A DNA stretch of 64,000 nucleotides from Alicyclobacillus herbarius DSM 13609 (GTDB lineage: Bacteria; Bacillota; Bacilli; Alicyclobacillales; Alicyclobacillaceae): NCBI RefSeq assembly GCF_000430585.1, contig NZ_AUMH01000009.1, forward strand, positions 1 to 64,000, read 5' to 3'. Shown here piece after piece: positions 1 through 8,044 of the stretch. Numbering within the stretch: position 1 is the first letter of the stretch; each line of letters begins with the position of its first letter. A program made the position numbers and the translations under genes. The notes beneath the pieces are model-generated. The model saw only the letters and a program-made list of their open reading frames with translations, searched no databases and was not told the DNA's origin.

Positions 1-1
1 A

Positions 2-175
2 CCCACGGGTATCTCCGTGATCGACATGTTCGAGGGGATCTGCACGATGGATATTGAAATTCATGGTGAACGCCATCGAATCACCAATACCCATCTTGAG
101 CCACAGTTGGAACGGGTACTGTCTTTCCTGGATATGGACCTGAGCATCTTTGGAGTTGCGAAAAAATCGGCCTGA
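2..175 (+). CDS. C-terminal end of an unidentified protein (partial)
   Basis: An open frame enters from the left edge and runs 57 codons to a TGA at 173-175. The visible tail has a short strand-turn-strand (around IEIHGERHRIT) followed by a helix. I do not recognise the family with confidence. The strand pattern before a leucine-rich helix faintly resembles the C-terminal tail of some DDE transposases (IS4/IS1634 type), but this is a guess. The following 168 bases, up to the end of the sigma-factor remnant, show no gene. Confidence 0.45.
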   Translation, partial: PTGISVIDMFEGICTMDIEIHGERHRITNTHLEPQLERVLSFLDMDLSIFGVAKKSA

Positions 176-343
176 TGGGCGATTGCGTCAGCACGCCCGG
201 CGTTTCCAAATCCGATCAAATTTCCAAATGATCGCACTTTCATAGAACCATATAAAGGGAACGGCGGAGAGCAGGGTTGCTGTATCAAGGCAAGATATTG
301 AGTTTCCAGTCAAGAGCCGATTCTTAGGCGCGGAATCTGTGTT

Positions 344-919
344 TCACAGACTCCCATCCCCCTCCAGAAGACGCTTCAACATCGCTCTCCCACGATGCAA
401 ACGCGTACGAATGTTTTGATCCGTCGTATTCAAGACTTGAGCAATTTCTTGACTCGTTAATTCGTGGCGATAGAAGAGAATCAACACCTCAGAGTATTTT
501 TCGGGCAATGAATGAACCGCCGCCCATAACGAGTCCCTCTAAAGTTTGCGCGCGACTGCTTGTTCCGGCGTATCGTCTGCGGTCACGAGGTTGAGATACT
601 CTTCGTCCGCCACGACTCGTTGAACCGGCCAGGACCGGAGATGGTCCTTGCATCGATTGGCTGTTATCGTCAAAAGCCACGTCTTTACACTGCTTTCTCC
701 ACGAAACGTGCTCATTTTGGCAAATGCACGAAGGAACACGTCTTGCGTAATATCTTCCGCCTGATGATAGTCACGGACATAAGAGTAGGCAAGATTCAGC
801 ACATCCTGGCCGTAAAGGTGCATCCACTCGTCAAGTACACGAACCGGGTTGACTTGCGGGGTGTCAGAAGCCTCAAACAAGCGATGCCACACCCCCCGTG
901 TCAACTGATTAGACGTCAA
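344..919 (-). pseudogene. ECF-type RNA polymerase sigma factor interrupted by an in-frame TAG
   Basis: Codons 1-126 encode sigma region 2, including the DITQDVFLRAF core-binding helix and a FRGESSVKTWLLTITANRCKDHLR segment typical of ECF factors. A TAG stop lies at 541-539. The same frame then continues without any frameshift for 64 codons that encode a complete region 4 (LPEKYSEVLILFYRHELTSQEIAQ, then a helix-turn-helix) and ends at TGA 346-344. Read through, the product would be about 191 residues, a normal ECF length. At the TAG position a Glu or Gln codon would be expected, so a single CAG or GAG to TAG change explains the break. The likely start is TTG at 919; an in-frame stop lies upstream. 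No anti-sigma gene follows. It may be a pseudogene, a sequencing error, or a suppressible gene. Confidence 0.8.
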
Positions 920-942
920 CCCTTGCCGCAGTGTTACAAGGT

Positions 943-992
943 CACCATTGAAGTTTCTTCAGATTGACGTTTCCCAACACCATTGAAGTTTC
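943..992. repeat. 15-bp direct repeat, period 35, upstream of the ECF sigma gene
   Basis: CACCATTGAAGTTTC occurs at 943-957 and again at 978-992, identical in all 15 bases. On the minus strand each copy begins GAAACTTC, and the distal copy supplies the -35-like element of the candidate ECF promoter. The repeat could be a duplicated promoter or regulator site. Confidence 0.7.
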
Positions 993-993
993 A
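966..993 (-). promoter_or_regulatory. ECF-type promoter candidate upstream of the sigma gene
   Basis: On the minus strand TGAAAC (993-988) is followed after 18 bases by CGTC (969-966), close to the TGAAAC/CGTA elements recognised by sigma-W-like ECF factors. It lies about 50 bases before the TTG start of the broken ECF gene, the position expected for an autoregulated promoter. The spacer is 1-2 bases longer than usual, so this is suggestive only. Confidence 0.4.
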
Positions 994-1013
994 CAAGACC
1001 ACGTCCTGCACAC

Positions 1014-1049
1014 AAAAGTGCGGCCCACAGGCAGTGCCCGGGACCGCAC
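1014..1049 (-). terminator. Intrinsic terminator after the APC permease gene
   Basis: On the minus strand GTGCGGTCC pairs with GGGCCGCAC (one G-U pair) around a 14-base loop, followed by a short T run (TTTTGTG). It lies about 20 bases past the permease stop and before the sigma gene. Confidence 0.6.
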
Positions 1050-1070
1050 GTCGAAAATGACGTCTACGTG

Positions 1071-2675
1071 TTATACGTTAGCTGCTTTCACGGCTAGATC
1101 CTCTTCATCGTCACTATCAATCACGGGTTGAGGCAACGCGCTGGCAACGGCCCAGTAGTAGATGAGGAGCGCACCAATCGCCACAACCAAGAGGTCCCAT
1201 CCGTACGGGATGATGGGCTGTTTCATGGGACCGAAGGAACCAATGTAGGACATGACCATCATGAAGACGTAGTATACAACCAACCAAATTCCGGCCCGCC
1301 ACTCGGATTTCAATTTCTGATGCCAACTCGCGTCGCGATCCATGAAGGCAAAGTACAAGACGAGCGAGGCCAACGTCATCCCAATCAGAATGCTGTTGTT
1401 ATTCCAACCGCCCCAGTAGATGATGAAAGAGCCCGCAATAAAGGCCAGAGGCGCAATCACCGACAGACCCGCCAGCCGAAACGGACGATGGATGTCCGGC
1501 GAAGTCCTGCGTAAAGACGCAGCCGATATAGGGCCGCACACATAGGTCAATACCGTGGCGCCGGTCACCGCACCGACCAAGCCGCCCCAGACGCTGTAAT
1601 TCTCGGGCAATACCCAGACAATCGCCAGAATAACCGAAAGCCACAGAGCGCCGCGGGGAATGCCGGTTCTGCGGTCGACCTTGCCAAACAGCGAGTAGAA
1701 CAACCCCGTCTTGGCCCAGGCAAACAGAACGCGCGTCGTGCCTGAGACGTAAATGTTACCCGTTCCCGACGGAGATATCACGGCATCGATAAACAAGACA
1801 TTGGCCAACCACAACATGCCGAGCGAAGTCGCCAGTTCTGCATACGGCGCTTCAGAGAACTTCAGGTGCGCCCAACCACCGGATTTCGCCAGCACGTCTG
1901 GCGGAACCGCGCCGATAAACACCAACTGCAAAGCGATATAAAGTAGTGCGCTGACCGAAATGGCGAGGATAATCGCCAAGGGAATGTGCCGCTGCGGATT
2001 CTTCGCTTCAGAGCCAAAGTCGACCGCCTGCCGCCAACCCAGAAAGGCAAACGCAATGCCCGATACGGCGACCGCCTGCATAACGCCTTTGAATCCACCC
2101 GGACTCGCTCCGCCGACCGAATAGTTGCCTCCGTGAAAGCTGAAAAGGAGTACGATTAACGTTAAAAGCGGGACGATGAATTTGATGGCGGTTACGATAG
2201 AATTGACTTTACCAAATACGTTGACACTCCAATAATTCAGTAAAAAAAAGACGACCAAGAGCGCGATCTCTAAAATATACCCCCACACGGAGGGACCACC
2301 GCTGCTCGTAGCCAGCGCCGGCAGCCAACGCGAAGCATACCCGCGCACCGCCTCCACTTCCACGCCGGCTACGCTGGAGTATGCCAGCATGGCCGCAAAC
2401 CCGGTCAAGTAGCCGGTCAAACTTCCATGGGTGTAGTTCGGATATCGAACAAATCCCCCAGCCCGAGGCAGCATACCACCTAATTCGGCATATGTGAGAC
2501 CAAGTAAAATGAATGCCACTGCTGCGATAACCCACGCCAGCCAGGCGCTTGGTCCAGCATAGACGGCAGCGCCTTGCGCTGCGAACAGCCAGCCAGAACC
2601 GACGATGGACCCCACCCCTAGAAATGTGAGGTCGAGCAGGTTCAACTTTTTCTTGAACGAAGTTGACCCAGCCAT
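1071..2675 (-). CDS. APC-family amino acid permease (AspT/YveA-like)
   Basis: A 534-residue integral membrane transporter predicted to take up an amino acid with protons. The N-terminal FLGVGSIVGSGWLFAA segment is the glycine-rich first helix of the APC superfamily, and roughly twelve hydrophobic segments follow. Overall length and the N-terminal motif resemble the aspartate:proton symporter YveA of Bacillus. The substrate is inferred only from that resemblance. The C-terminus is an acidic cytoplasmic tail (DSDDEEDLAVK). The ATG start is preceded by GGAGAGAACCT. The gene has its own sigma-A type promoter and terminator, so it is probably monocistronic. Confidence 0.85.
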   Translation of the reverse strand: MAGSTSFKKKLNLLDLTFLGVGSIVGSGWLFAAQGAAVYAGPSAWLAWVIAAVAFILLGLTYAELGGMLPRAGGFVRYPNYTHGSLTGYLTGFAAMLAYSSVAGVEVEAVRGYASRWLPALATSSGGPSVWGYILEIALLVVFFLLNYWSVNVFGKVNSIVTAIKFIVPLLTLIVLLFSFHGGNYSVGGASPGGFKGVMQAVAVSGIAFAFLGWRQAVDFGSEAKNPQRHIPLAIILAISVSALLYIALQLVFIGAVPPDVLAKSGGWAHLKFSEAPYAELATSLGMLWLANVLFIDAVISPSGTGNIYVSGTTRVLFAWAKTGLFYSLFGKVDRRTGIPRGALWLSVILAIVWVLPENYSVWGGLVGAVTGATVLTYVCGPISAASLRRTSPDIHRPFRLAGLSVIAPLAFIAGSFIIYWGGWNNNSILIGMTLASLVLYFAFMDRDASWHQKLKSEWRAGIWLVVYYVFMMVMSYIGSFGPMKQPIIPYGWDLLVVAIGALLIYYWAVASALPQPVIDSDDEEDLAVKAANV

Positions 2676-2725
2676 AGGTTCTCTCCTTTCGAGTAAAAAA
2701 AACAGGATGACTGCTTAATACCATC

Positions 2726-2754
2726 ATTATAGATGTGTTATTCAGATAAATCAA
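2726..2754 (-). promoter_or_regulatory. Sigma-A promoter of the APC permease
   Basis: On the minus strand TTGATT (2754-2749), a 17-base spacer and a consensus TATAAT (2731-2726) lie about 50 bases before the permease ATG. Confidence 0.75.
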
Positions 2755-2854
2755 ACCCACAATCGCATCTCCCATCGAGATTTGTCAATTTCGGTCGTAC
2801 CACGTATATTGGAACACGAAGATGCGCGTATAAACGTGATCCCAGGAGGCTGTC

Positions 2855-3958
2855 ATGTACTCTTTCCTGCGCCGAGTACTATTCCGGTTGGAACCGGAAC
2901 TCGCCCATAAAATCACCCTACATACCTTGTCCTTGATGCCCAGTGTCGCCCGGCTCTTTGCGAGCTCCCCTTCCCCAGCCCCACAGCTCTCGCAGACTTT
3001 GTGGGGATACAAATTTTCACATCCCGTTGGCTTGGCGGCAGGCCTAGACAAGGACGGGATCGCCATCGATGGATTGTTGGCGTGCGGGTTTTCGTTTCTA
3101 GAAGTGGGGACCGTGACACCGCGTCCCCAACCCGGGAACGCCAAACCGCGTCTATTCCGGCTGCGGGAAGATGAAGCCCTAATTAACCGCATGGGGTTCA
3201 ACAACCAAGGCGCAGCGTCGTTGCGCAAAAACCTTCTGCGCCGGCGCCGGCGCGGCATTATTGGGGTGAACTGCGGCCGCAACAAGACCACACCCAACGA
3301 ATTGGCCGCAGAAGACTACCTGCTTTCGATGGAAACCGTCTATCCCTTGGCCGACTACATCGTGATCAACGTAAGCTCGCCGAATACGCCGGGGCTTCGC
3401 GACCTGCAGGCGGAAGCGTCTTTGCTTCCGTTGGCCGAAACCGTACTGAGGAAACGGGACGAGCTGCATCAAGCCAGTAACGCCTTGGCTGCACATCGCC
3501 CACCGGTGCTGGTGAAATTGTCCCCAGACTTGGCGGATGACGCACTCGTGCAACTGGCAAAACGATTGACTGAAATCGGGATTGACGGGTTGATTGCCAC
3601 CAATACCACCATTCGTCGAGACGGGTTATCGTCGGTGCATCAGAGCGAGAGCGGCGGACTTAGCGGCAAGCCTCTGCGCAGCCGTTCGACACAGGTTGTC
3701 TCCCTGTTATACCAAGCGATTGGACAAACCGTCCCCATCATCGGCTGCGGCGGCGTTTCCTCAGCCTTCGACGCGTACGAAAAAATCTGCGCTGGCGCAA
3801 GCCTGATTCAGATTTATACGGGATTCATCTATCAAGGTCCCGGGCTTGTCCGGAACATTGTCGAGGAACTTCCCAAGCTACTGGAAAGGGACGGATTTGA
3901 CCACCTCCGGCAAGCCGTAGGATGTCGGTCGGCCGAGATGGCAGAGAGGGTGGACTAA
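2855..3958 (+). CDS. pyrD: Dihydroorotate dehydrogenase, quinone-dependent (class 2)
   Basis: Oxidises dihydroorotate to orotate in pyrimidine synthesis, passing electrons to the membrane quinone pool. The 367-residue length and the N-terminal amphipathic region (MYSFLRRVLFRLEPELAHK) mark the class 2, membrane-associated type rather than the PyrD/PyrK heterodimer of Bacillus. Family motifs are GLAAGLDKDG, the NRMGFNNQG loop, NVSSPNTPGLRDLQ and the C-terminal GGVSSAFDAYEKI FMN-binding segment. The ATG is preceded by AGGAGG at a good distance. It stands alone, outside a pyr operon, and is convergent with fabI. Confidence 0.93.
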   Translation: MYSFLRRVLFRLEPELAHKITLHTLSLMPSVARLFASSPSPAPQLSQTLWGYKFSHPVGLAAGLDKDGIAIDGLLACGFSFLEVGTVTPRPQPGNAKPRLFRLREDEALINRMGFNNQGAASLRKNLLRRRRRGIIGVNCGRNKTTPNELAAEDYLLSMETVYPLADYIVINVSSPNTPGLRDLQAEASLLPLAETVLRKRDELHQASNALAAHRPPVLVKLSPDLADDALVQLAKRLTEIGIDGLIATNTTIRRDGLSSVHQSESGGLSGKPLRSRSTQVVSLLYQAIGQTVPIIGCGGVSSAFDAYEKICAGASLIQIYTGFIYQGPGLVRNIVEELPKLLERDGFDHLRQAVGCRSAEMAERVD

Positions 3959-3975
3959 GTCGCATCCACCCTCTC
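3944..3975. terminator. Hairpin between convergent pyrD and fabI
   Basis: A perfect 11-bp inverted repeat, GAGAGGGTGGA at 3944-3954 and TCCACCCTCTC at 3965-3975, brackets the pyrD stop codon. There is no T run on either strand, so it could end transcription in both directions only inefficiently, or act as a 3'-end stabiliser. Confidence 0.55.
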
Positions 3976-4006
3976 CGAATCATTGGGTCTGTTCAACACC
4001 GACTCG

Positions 4007-4783
4007 TTAAACCCCGATGATATGATAGCCGGCGTCGACGTGGATGACCTCACCCGTCACGTTGCGAGACAGGTCTGAAAACAGGAAAGTCGCCACATCA
4101 CCGACCTCTTCCGGATCGGTCGCGCGTCCTAATGGGGCACGCTCGGCCAACACGTGCAGCATCTTATCGAATCCGTGCACACCCTTCGCGGATACGGTGC
4201 GCACGGGGCCGGAGCTGATGGCGTTGACGCGAATGTTGTCCTTGCCCAAATCCTTGGCGAGATAGCGCATGCTGGCGTCCAAAGCGGCTTTCGCGACACC
4301 CATCACATTGTAGCTTTCCACGACGCGTTCCCCGCCGAGATAGGTTAAGGTAACCAAGGAACCGCCCTCTTTCATCAGCGGCCGCGCTCGCCGAGCGGAC
4401 GCCACAAACGAATAGGCGCTGATGTTTTGCGCAAGCAGGTACCCGTCCCGAGAGGTATTCACATACTCCCCTTGCAACTCTTCGCCTTTGGCAAAGGCAA
4501 TGCAGTGCGCCAATCCATGCAAAACGCCGACCCGTTCGCCGATTTCAGCAAACGCTTTGTCCAACTGTTCATCATCGCTGACATCACACTGAACGATTGG
4601 GAACTCCTCATTCGGCATGGCTTCGTCCAGAAGTTCTTGAATTTTTCCGCGTTCGCGCTCGCTTAAGCACGTAAACACCAACCGAGCACCATATCGGTAC
4701 GCCGACTTGGCGACTCCCCAGGCGATGCTGCGCTTGTTCGCGACCCCCATCACCAGGATGTTTTTTCCCTGCAACAGTGTCAA
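4007..4783 (-). CDS. fabI: Enoyl-[acyl-carrier-protein] reductase (NADH)
   Basis: Catalyses the last step of each fatty-acid elongation cycle, reducing enoyl-ACP. The protein is 258 residues from the TTG start at 4783, which has an AGGTGG ribosome site 9 bases upstream; upstream in-frame codons lack family similarity. The dinucleotide site GVANKRSIAWG lies at residues 13-23, and the catalytic Tyr-x6-Lys pair is in YNVMGVAK near residue 160. The LTYLGGERVV segment just before it is typical of FabI. A promoter lies upstream in the divergent region shared with sodA. Confidence 0.93.
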   Translation of the reverse strand: MTLLQGKNILVMGVANKRSIAWGVAKSAYRYGARLVFTCLSERERGKIQELLDEAMPNEEFPIVQCDVSDDEQLDKAFAEIGERVGVLHGLAHCIAFAKGEELQGEYVNTSRDGYLLAQNISAYSFVASARRARPLMKEGGSLVTLTYLGGERVVESYNVMGVAKAALDASMRYLAKDLGKDNIRVNAISSGPVRTVSAKGVHGFDKMLHVLAERAPLGRATDPEEVGDVATFLFSDLSRNVTGEVIHVDAGYHIIGV

Positions 4784-4854
4784 ACTGTTCACCCACCTGT
4801 ACAATTTACTTACTCTTCGCTGGACGCACGGAATCCGTTGTCCACTTCTTTCTA

Positions 4855-4883
4855 TGTATACCATCAATACCGGCCCCGGGCAA
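4855..4883 (-). promoter_or_regulatory. Promoter of fabI
   Basis: On the minus strand TTGCCC (4883-4878), a 17-base spacer and TATACA (4860-4855) with an upstream TGG (extended -10) lie about 70 bases before the fabI start. GTCTGTCCG occurs twice just upstream (4888-4896 and 4926-4934) and could be a regulator site. No FapR-like palindrome was seen. Confidence 0.6.
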
Positions 4884-4991
4884 TTCGGTCTGTCCGCGAG
4901 CAAAGTTTCCGACTCGGTGGAAATAGTCTGTCCGTTGCGGTAAGATGGGTGGTGAAGCTTGCACCCATTACACTACATAGGAGGGATTGTC

Positions 4992-5600
4992 ATGGCTCAC
5001 CAATTGCCACCTCTTCCGTATGCGTTCGACGCTTTGGAACCGCATATTGATGCTTTGACCATGGAAATCCATCATGACCGTCACCACGGAACATATGTGA
5101 ATAACCTCAATGCCGCCCTTGAGGGGCATCCAGAGTTGCAGGAAAAAAGCATTGAGGACCTTCTGAAGGGCATCAACTCTGTTCCGGAGTCCATCCGCAC
5201 AGCGGTTCGCAACAACGGGGGCGGGCACGCCAACCACAGCTTGTTCTGGGAGATCCTCAGCCCGAACGGCGGTGGCCAGCCGACTGGAGCCGTAGCGGAC
5301 GCCATCAACTCCACCTTTGGCAGCTTCGAAAAGTTTAAGGATGAATTTTCGAAGGCAGCCGCTGGGCGGTTTGGCAGCGGCTGGGCGTGGTTGGTTGTCA
5401 ATGGCGGGAAGCTCGAAATCATCAGCACCCCGAACCAGGACAGCCCGTACATGGAGGGCAAAACTCCAATTTTGGGCCTGGACGTCTGGGAGCACGCCTA
5501 CTACCTGAAGTATCAAAACAAGCGCCCTGACTACATCGCGGCGTTCTGGAACATCGTCAACTGGGCCGAGGTCAATCGCCGGTACGAAGCGGCGAAGTAA
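4992..5600 (+). CDS. sodA: Superoxide dismutase (Mn/Fe family)
   Basis: Converts superoxide to oxygen and hydrogen peroxide in the cytoplasm. The protein is 202 residues from the ATG at 4992, which follows ATAGGAGGGATTGTC. Metal ligands are visible: His27 in EIHHDRHH, the His of [10 protein letters not shown] near residue 83, and Asp and His in [11 protein letters not shown] near residues 166-170. GGHANHS and the WAWLVV segment favour the manganese form, though cambialism cannot be excluded. A small hairpin (ATGGGTG 4945-4951, CACCCAT 4962-4968) lies just upstream of the ribosome site. Confidence 0.95.
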   Translation: MAHQLPPLPYAFDALEPHIDALTMEIHHDRHHGTYVNNLNAALEGHPELQEKSIEDLLKGINSVPESIRTAVRNNGGGHANHSLFWEILSPNGGGQPTGAVADAINSTFGSFEKFKDEFSKAAAGRFGSGWAWLVVNGGKLEIISTPNQDSPYMEGKTPILGLDVWEHAYYLKYQNKRPDYIAAFWNIVNWAEVNRRYEAAK

Positions 5601-5624
5601 GAGCCCAAACGTTCCCGAGCAAAA

Positions 5625-5659
5625 GGAGGGAGCTATGCACCGCTCCCCCCATTTGTTTT
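5625..5659 (+). terminator. Terminator of sodA, possibly bidirectional
   Basis: GGGAGC (5628-5633) pairs with GCTCCC (5642-5647), with further G-C pairs outside, and is followed by ATTTGTTTT. On the other strand the stem is followed by TTTTGC, so it may also serve the convergent yfbR gene. Confidence 0.65.
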
Positions 5660-5667
5660 CTCCCCAT

Positions 5668-6258
5668 CTATTGCAGATACCGATACTCATCAATACTGTG
5701 CTCAAACGCCGGCAAAAACCGTTCCATGAAATATTGGACAGCCGGCATACTCTCCGCCATCGCCTGCACTTGAGCCTCAATTTGACGCGCCGCTACGGCA
5801 AACTCTTGATTGCCGCGCCGGACCTCAAGTTTGCACTTGCATAACGCGTCCAGTTTGTCTGCGGCATGAACATAAGACGCAACCTGCTCATCCGTGCGGT
5901 CGAACGCGGAAGTGTATGCAGCCTGCAGCTCTTGTGGAAGGGTGTCAAGCAACTGTTTTTCGGCAATGTGCTCCAAACGAGCGAACGTTTCGGCTACCTC
6001 GTCGTTATATTTCTTCACCGGGGCCACGACATCGGTCAGAATGGCCTCCGAAGCGTCGTGATACAGGGAGGCCGCTATCACCTTACCGACGTCGGTTTTC
6101 TGCCCATATACCACTTCATCGATCACGCACAACGCATGTGCAATCAACGCGACGCCAAAGCAGTGCTGCGCCACATCCTCGGTCTGCAAGGCCATCATCC
6201 CACTCCAACGCATGGTTGAACGCAGCCGATGTAATAAGGCAAAAAATACACTTTGCAT
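5668..6258 (-). CDS. yfbR: HD-domain 5'-deoxynucleotidase, YfbR-like
   Basis: Predicted to dephosphorylate deoxynucleoside 5'-monophosphates and so help balance dNTP pools. The 196-residue protein matches the E. coli YfbR pattern along its length: the N-terminal SVFFALLHRL...RW, His32 in TEDVAQH, the metal-binding His-Asp pair in YHDASE at 67-68, and a distal Asp in AADKLDAL. The C-terminal MERFLPAFEHSIDE also fits the family. ATG at 6258 is preceded by GAAGG. It is convergent with sodA. Confidence 0.85.
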   Translation of the reverse strand: MQSVFFALLHRLRSTMRWSGMMALQTEDVAQHCFGVALIAHALCVIDEVVYGQKTDVGKVIAASLYHDASEAILTDVVAPVKKYNDEVAETFARLEHIAEKQLLDTLPQELQAAYTSAFDRTDEQVASYVHAADKLDALCKCKLEVRRGNQEFAVAARQIEAQVQAMAESMPAVQYFMERFLPAFEHSIDEYRYLQ

Positions 6259-6686
6259 TGTAAACCTTCGCCCCTGTCCGAAATTGAAATGGGAATGAAA
6301 CAATTCCTAGAGCAACTACGTCTACGTTAGCGAATCCAAATCGCCTTGCATACTGACATGGCCCATCCGATTGGAAGGTTGACGACCAACCGCACCCTGG
6401 GTGCCGACGCTCGATCCGGCTACCGCTACACGCCTGGGCATCATTCCGAACACCGTGGTCATCCACAAGGAATTGGTCACCATTGGTTTCACTCGGAAAA
6501 ACCCCAGGTCATTCCGCGGGTTCAGCAAGTGATGCCTGCACCCGCACCGCAAAATAACAGTATGACCGACGGACGAGGCGACACGTCTTGTCCCCATTGT
6601 CAGCTTGCCCGCATCCACGGTTCGATCCGTCCGTACACGGGTAAGCTACACACGATGAACCATCCATTTACAGGAGGGATCCCGGT
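6259..6686. other. 428-bp intergenic region with no recognised gene
   Basis: Divergent region between yfbR and the isoaspartyl dipeptidase gene. Open frames exist on both strands (for example 6322-6618 minus), but none has a convincing ribosome site or a recognisable protein. A good ribosome site (ACAGGAGGGATC) sits at the right end for the dipeptidase. I see no terminator or riboswitch here. Confidence 0.5.
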
Positions 6687-8024
6687 TTGTCGCTGCTGAC
6701 CCTCATCAAAGGCGCGACGGTGTATGCTCCGATGCCGTTGGGAGATAAGGATATTCTTTTGGCCGGGCGACAGATTATTGCCGTCGCAGACGACCTGTCA
6801 CTACACGGCGCGGTACCGGAGATTCAAGAGTTGGACGGGCGAGGATTATATGCCTTTCCCGGATTGATTGATCAGCATGTCCACATGGCCGGCGGTGGTG
6901 GCGAGGGCGGTTTTCACTACCGAACGCCGGAAATTGCGCTCAGCCACCTGACCACCGCAGGTGTCACCACCGCCGTTGGCGTCCTCGGAACGGACGGCGT
7001 CACGCGCACGACGCGGGAGCTCTTGGCTAAGGCGAACGGATTAGACTTTGAAGGCATCACCACCTACATCTACTGTGGTGCGTATCAGGTTCCGACGCGC
7101 ACGATTACAGGGATGCCCCGGTCCGACATCGTGCTCATCGATAAGGTGATTGGCGTCGGTGAAATCGCGATTTCCGATTCGCGTTCCAGCCACCCAACCC
7201 GGCACGAGATTGCGGAATTGGCCAGTGAAGCACGAGTTGGCGGGCTGCTCGCGGGCAAGGCCGGCGTCGTTCATCTGCACGTAGGGGACGATGACTCGAA
7301 GCTGGACATCTTGTTTGAGGTCTTGGCGCAGACCGAATTGCCCCATTCTGTGTTTGTCCCCACCCACCTCAACCGCAATCCCGATTTACTCCGGGAGGCA
7401 ATCCGCTATGGGAAACAAGGCGGCTTTGTGGACGTTACATCCGGCATCCGACCGGATGAACACGACCACATTTCTGTCAAACCCGCTAAGGCCCTCCGCC
7501 AGCTGCTGGACGCGGGTGTCCGCCCGGGGCTGATCACCATGAGTTCGGACAGCAACGGCAGCTCACCCATCTTTGATGACCGGGGAAAACTGGTGGCCAT
7601 GGGCATCGGATCGATCGCAACCCTGTGGGAGGAGACGCGGGACGCCATCGTCGAGGAAGAGATTCCGATTGAGACGGCTGTCGGAATTGTCACCCGCCAC
7701 GTCGCTCGCGTGCTCAAACTCGGCCACAAAGGGATGATTCACCCCGGCCTCGATGCAGACCTTGTGCTTACGGACGAGAAGTTTCAGATTCAACACGTGT
7801 TTGCTAAAGGGCGTCTAATGGTTGAACACGGAAAACCGGTGGTCTTTGGTACCTTCGAAAACGCATCCGCCGTTCCCGGAGCGCCGGACAGCAAGGCATC
7901 CTCCGGCAAAGAAGACCATGGGCGGGGGCGCCACATGCTCAGCCCAGACGAGGGCGATCCGGACGACTTCCCGGACCGAGACGAGCGCCAGCTTAACACT
8001 CGACGGCGCCACTACTGCTGCTAA
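6687..8024 (+). CDS. iadA: Isoaspartyl (beta-aspartyl) dipeptidase, metallo type
   Basis: An amidohydrolase that cleaves beta-aspartyl dipeptides arising from damaged proteins. The first metal-binding motif is PGLIDQHVHMAGGGGEGGF; later ligands fall in VHLHVGDD and TMSSDSNGSSP. The TTG start follows AGGAGG at about 8 bases. The catalytic part ends near residue 395 (GRLMVEHGKPVVFGTFE), which is the usual family length of about 390. A hydrophilic tail of some 50 residues follows, ending in RRRHYCC, and has no counterpart that I know of; it may come from loss of the original stop codon. Confidence 0.88.
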   Translation: MSLLTLIKGATVYAPMPLGDKDILLAGRQIIAVADDLSLHGAVPEIQELDGRGLYAFPGLIDQHVHMAGGGGEGGFHYRTPEIALSHLTTAGVTTAVGVLGTDGVTRTTRELLAKANGLDFEGITTYIYCGAYQVPTRTITGMPRSDIVLIDKVIGVGEIAISDSRSSHPTRHEIAELASEARVGGLLAGKAGVVHLHVGDDDSKLDILFEVLAQTELPHSVFVPTHLNRNPDLLREAIRYGKQGGFVDVTSGIRPDEHDHISVKPAKALRQLLDAGVRPGLITMSSDSNGSSPIFDDRGKLVAMGIGSIATLWEETRDAIVEEEIPIETAVGIVTRHVARVLKLGHKGMIHPGLDADLVLTDEKFQIQHVFAKGRLMVEHGKPVVFGTFENASAVPGAPDSKASSGKEDHGRGRHMLSPDEGDPDDFPDRDERQLNTRRRHYCC

Positions 8025-8044
8025 TCCGCGAACCGTTGGGAAAC

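Noticed and set aside
6322-6618. 98-codon frame on the minus strand upstream of iadA
   Set aside because: No convincing ribosome site, odd composition and no recognisable motif; an overlapping plus-strand frame looks equally open.
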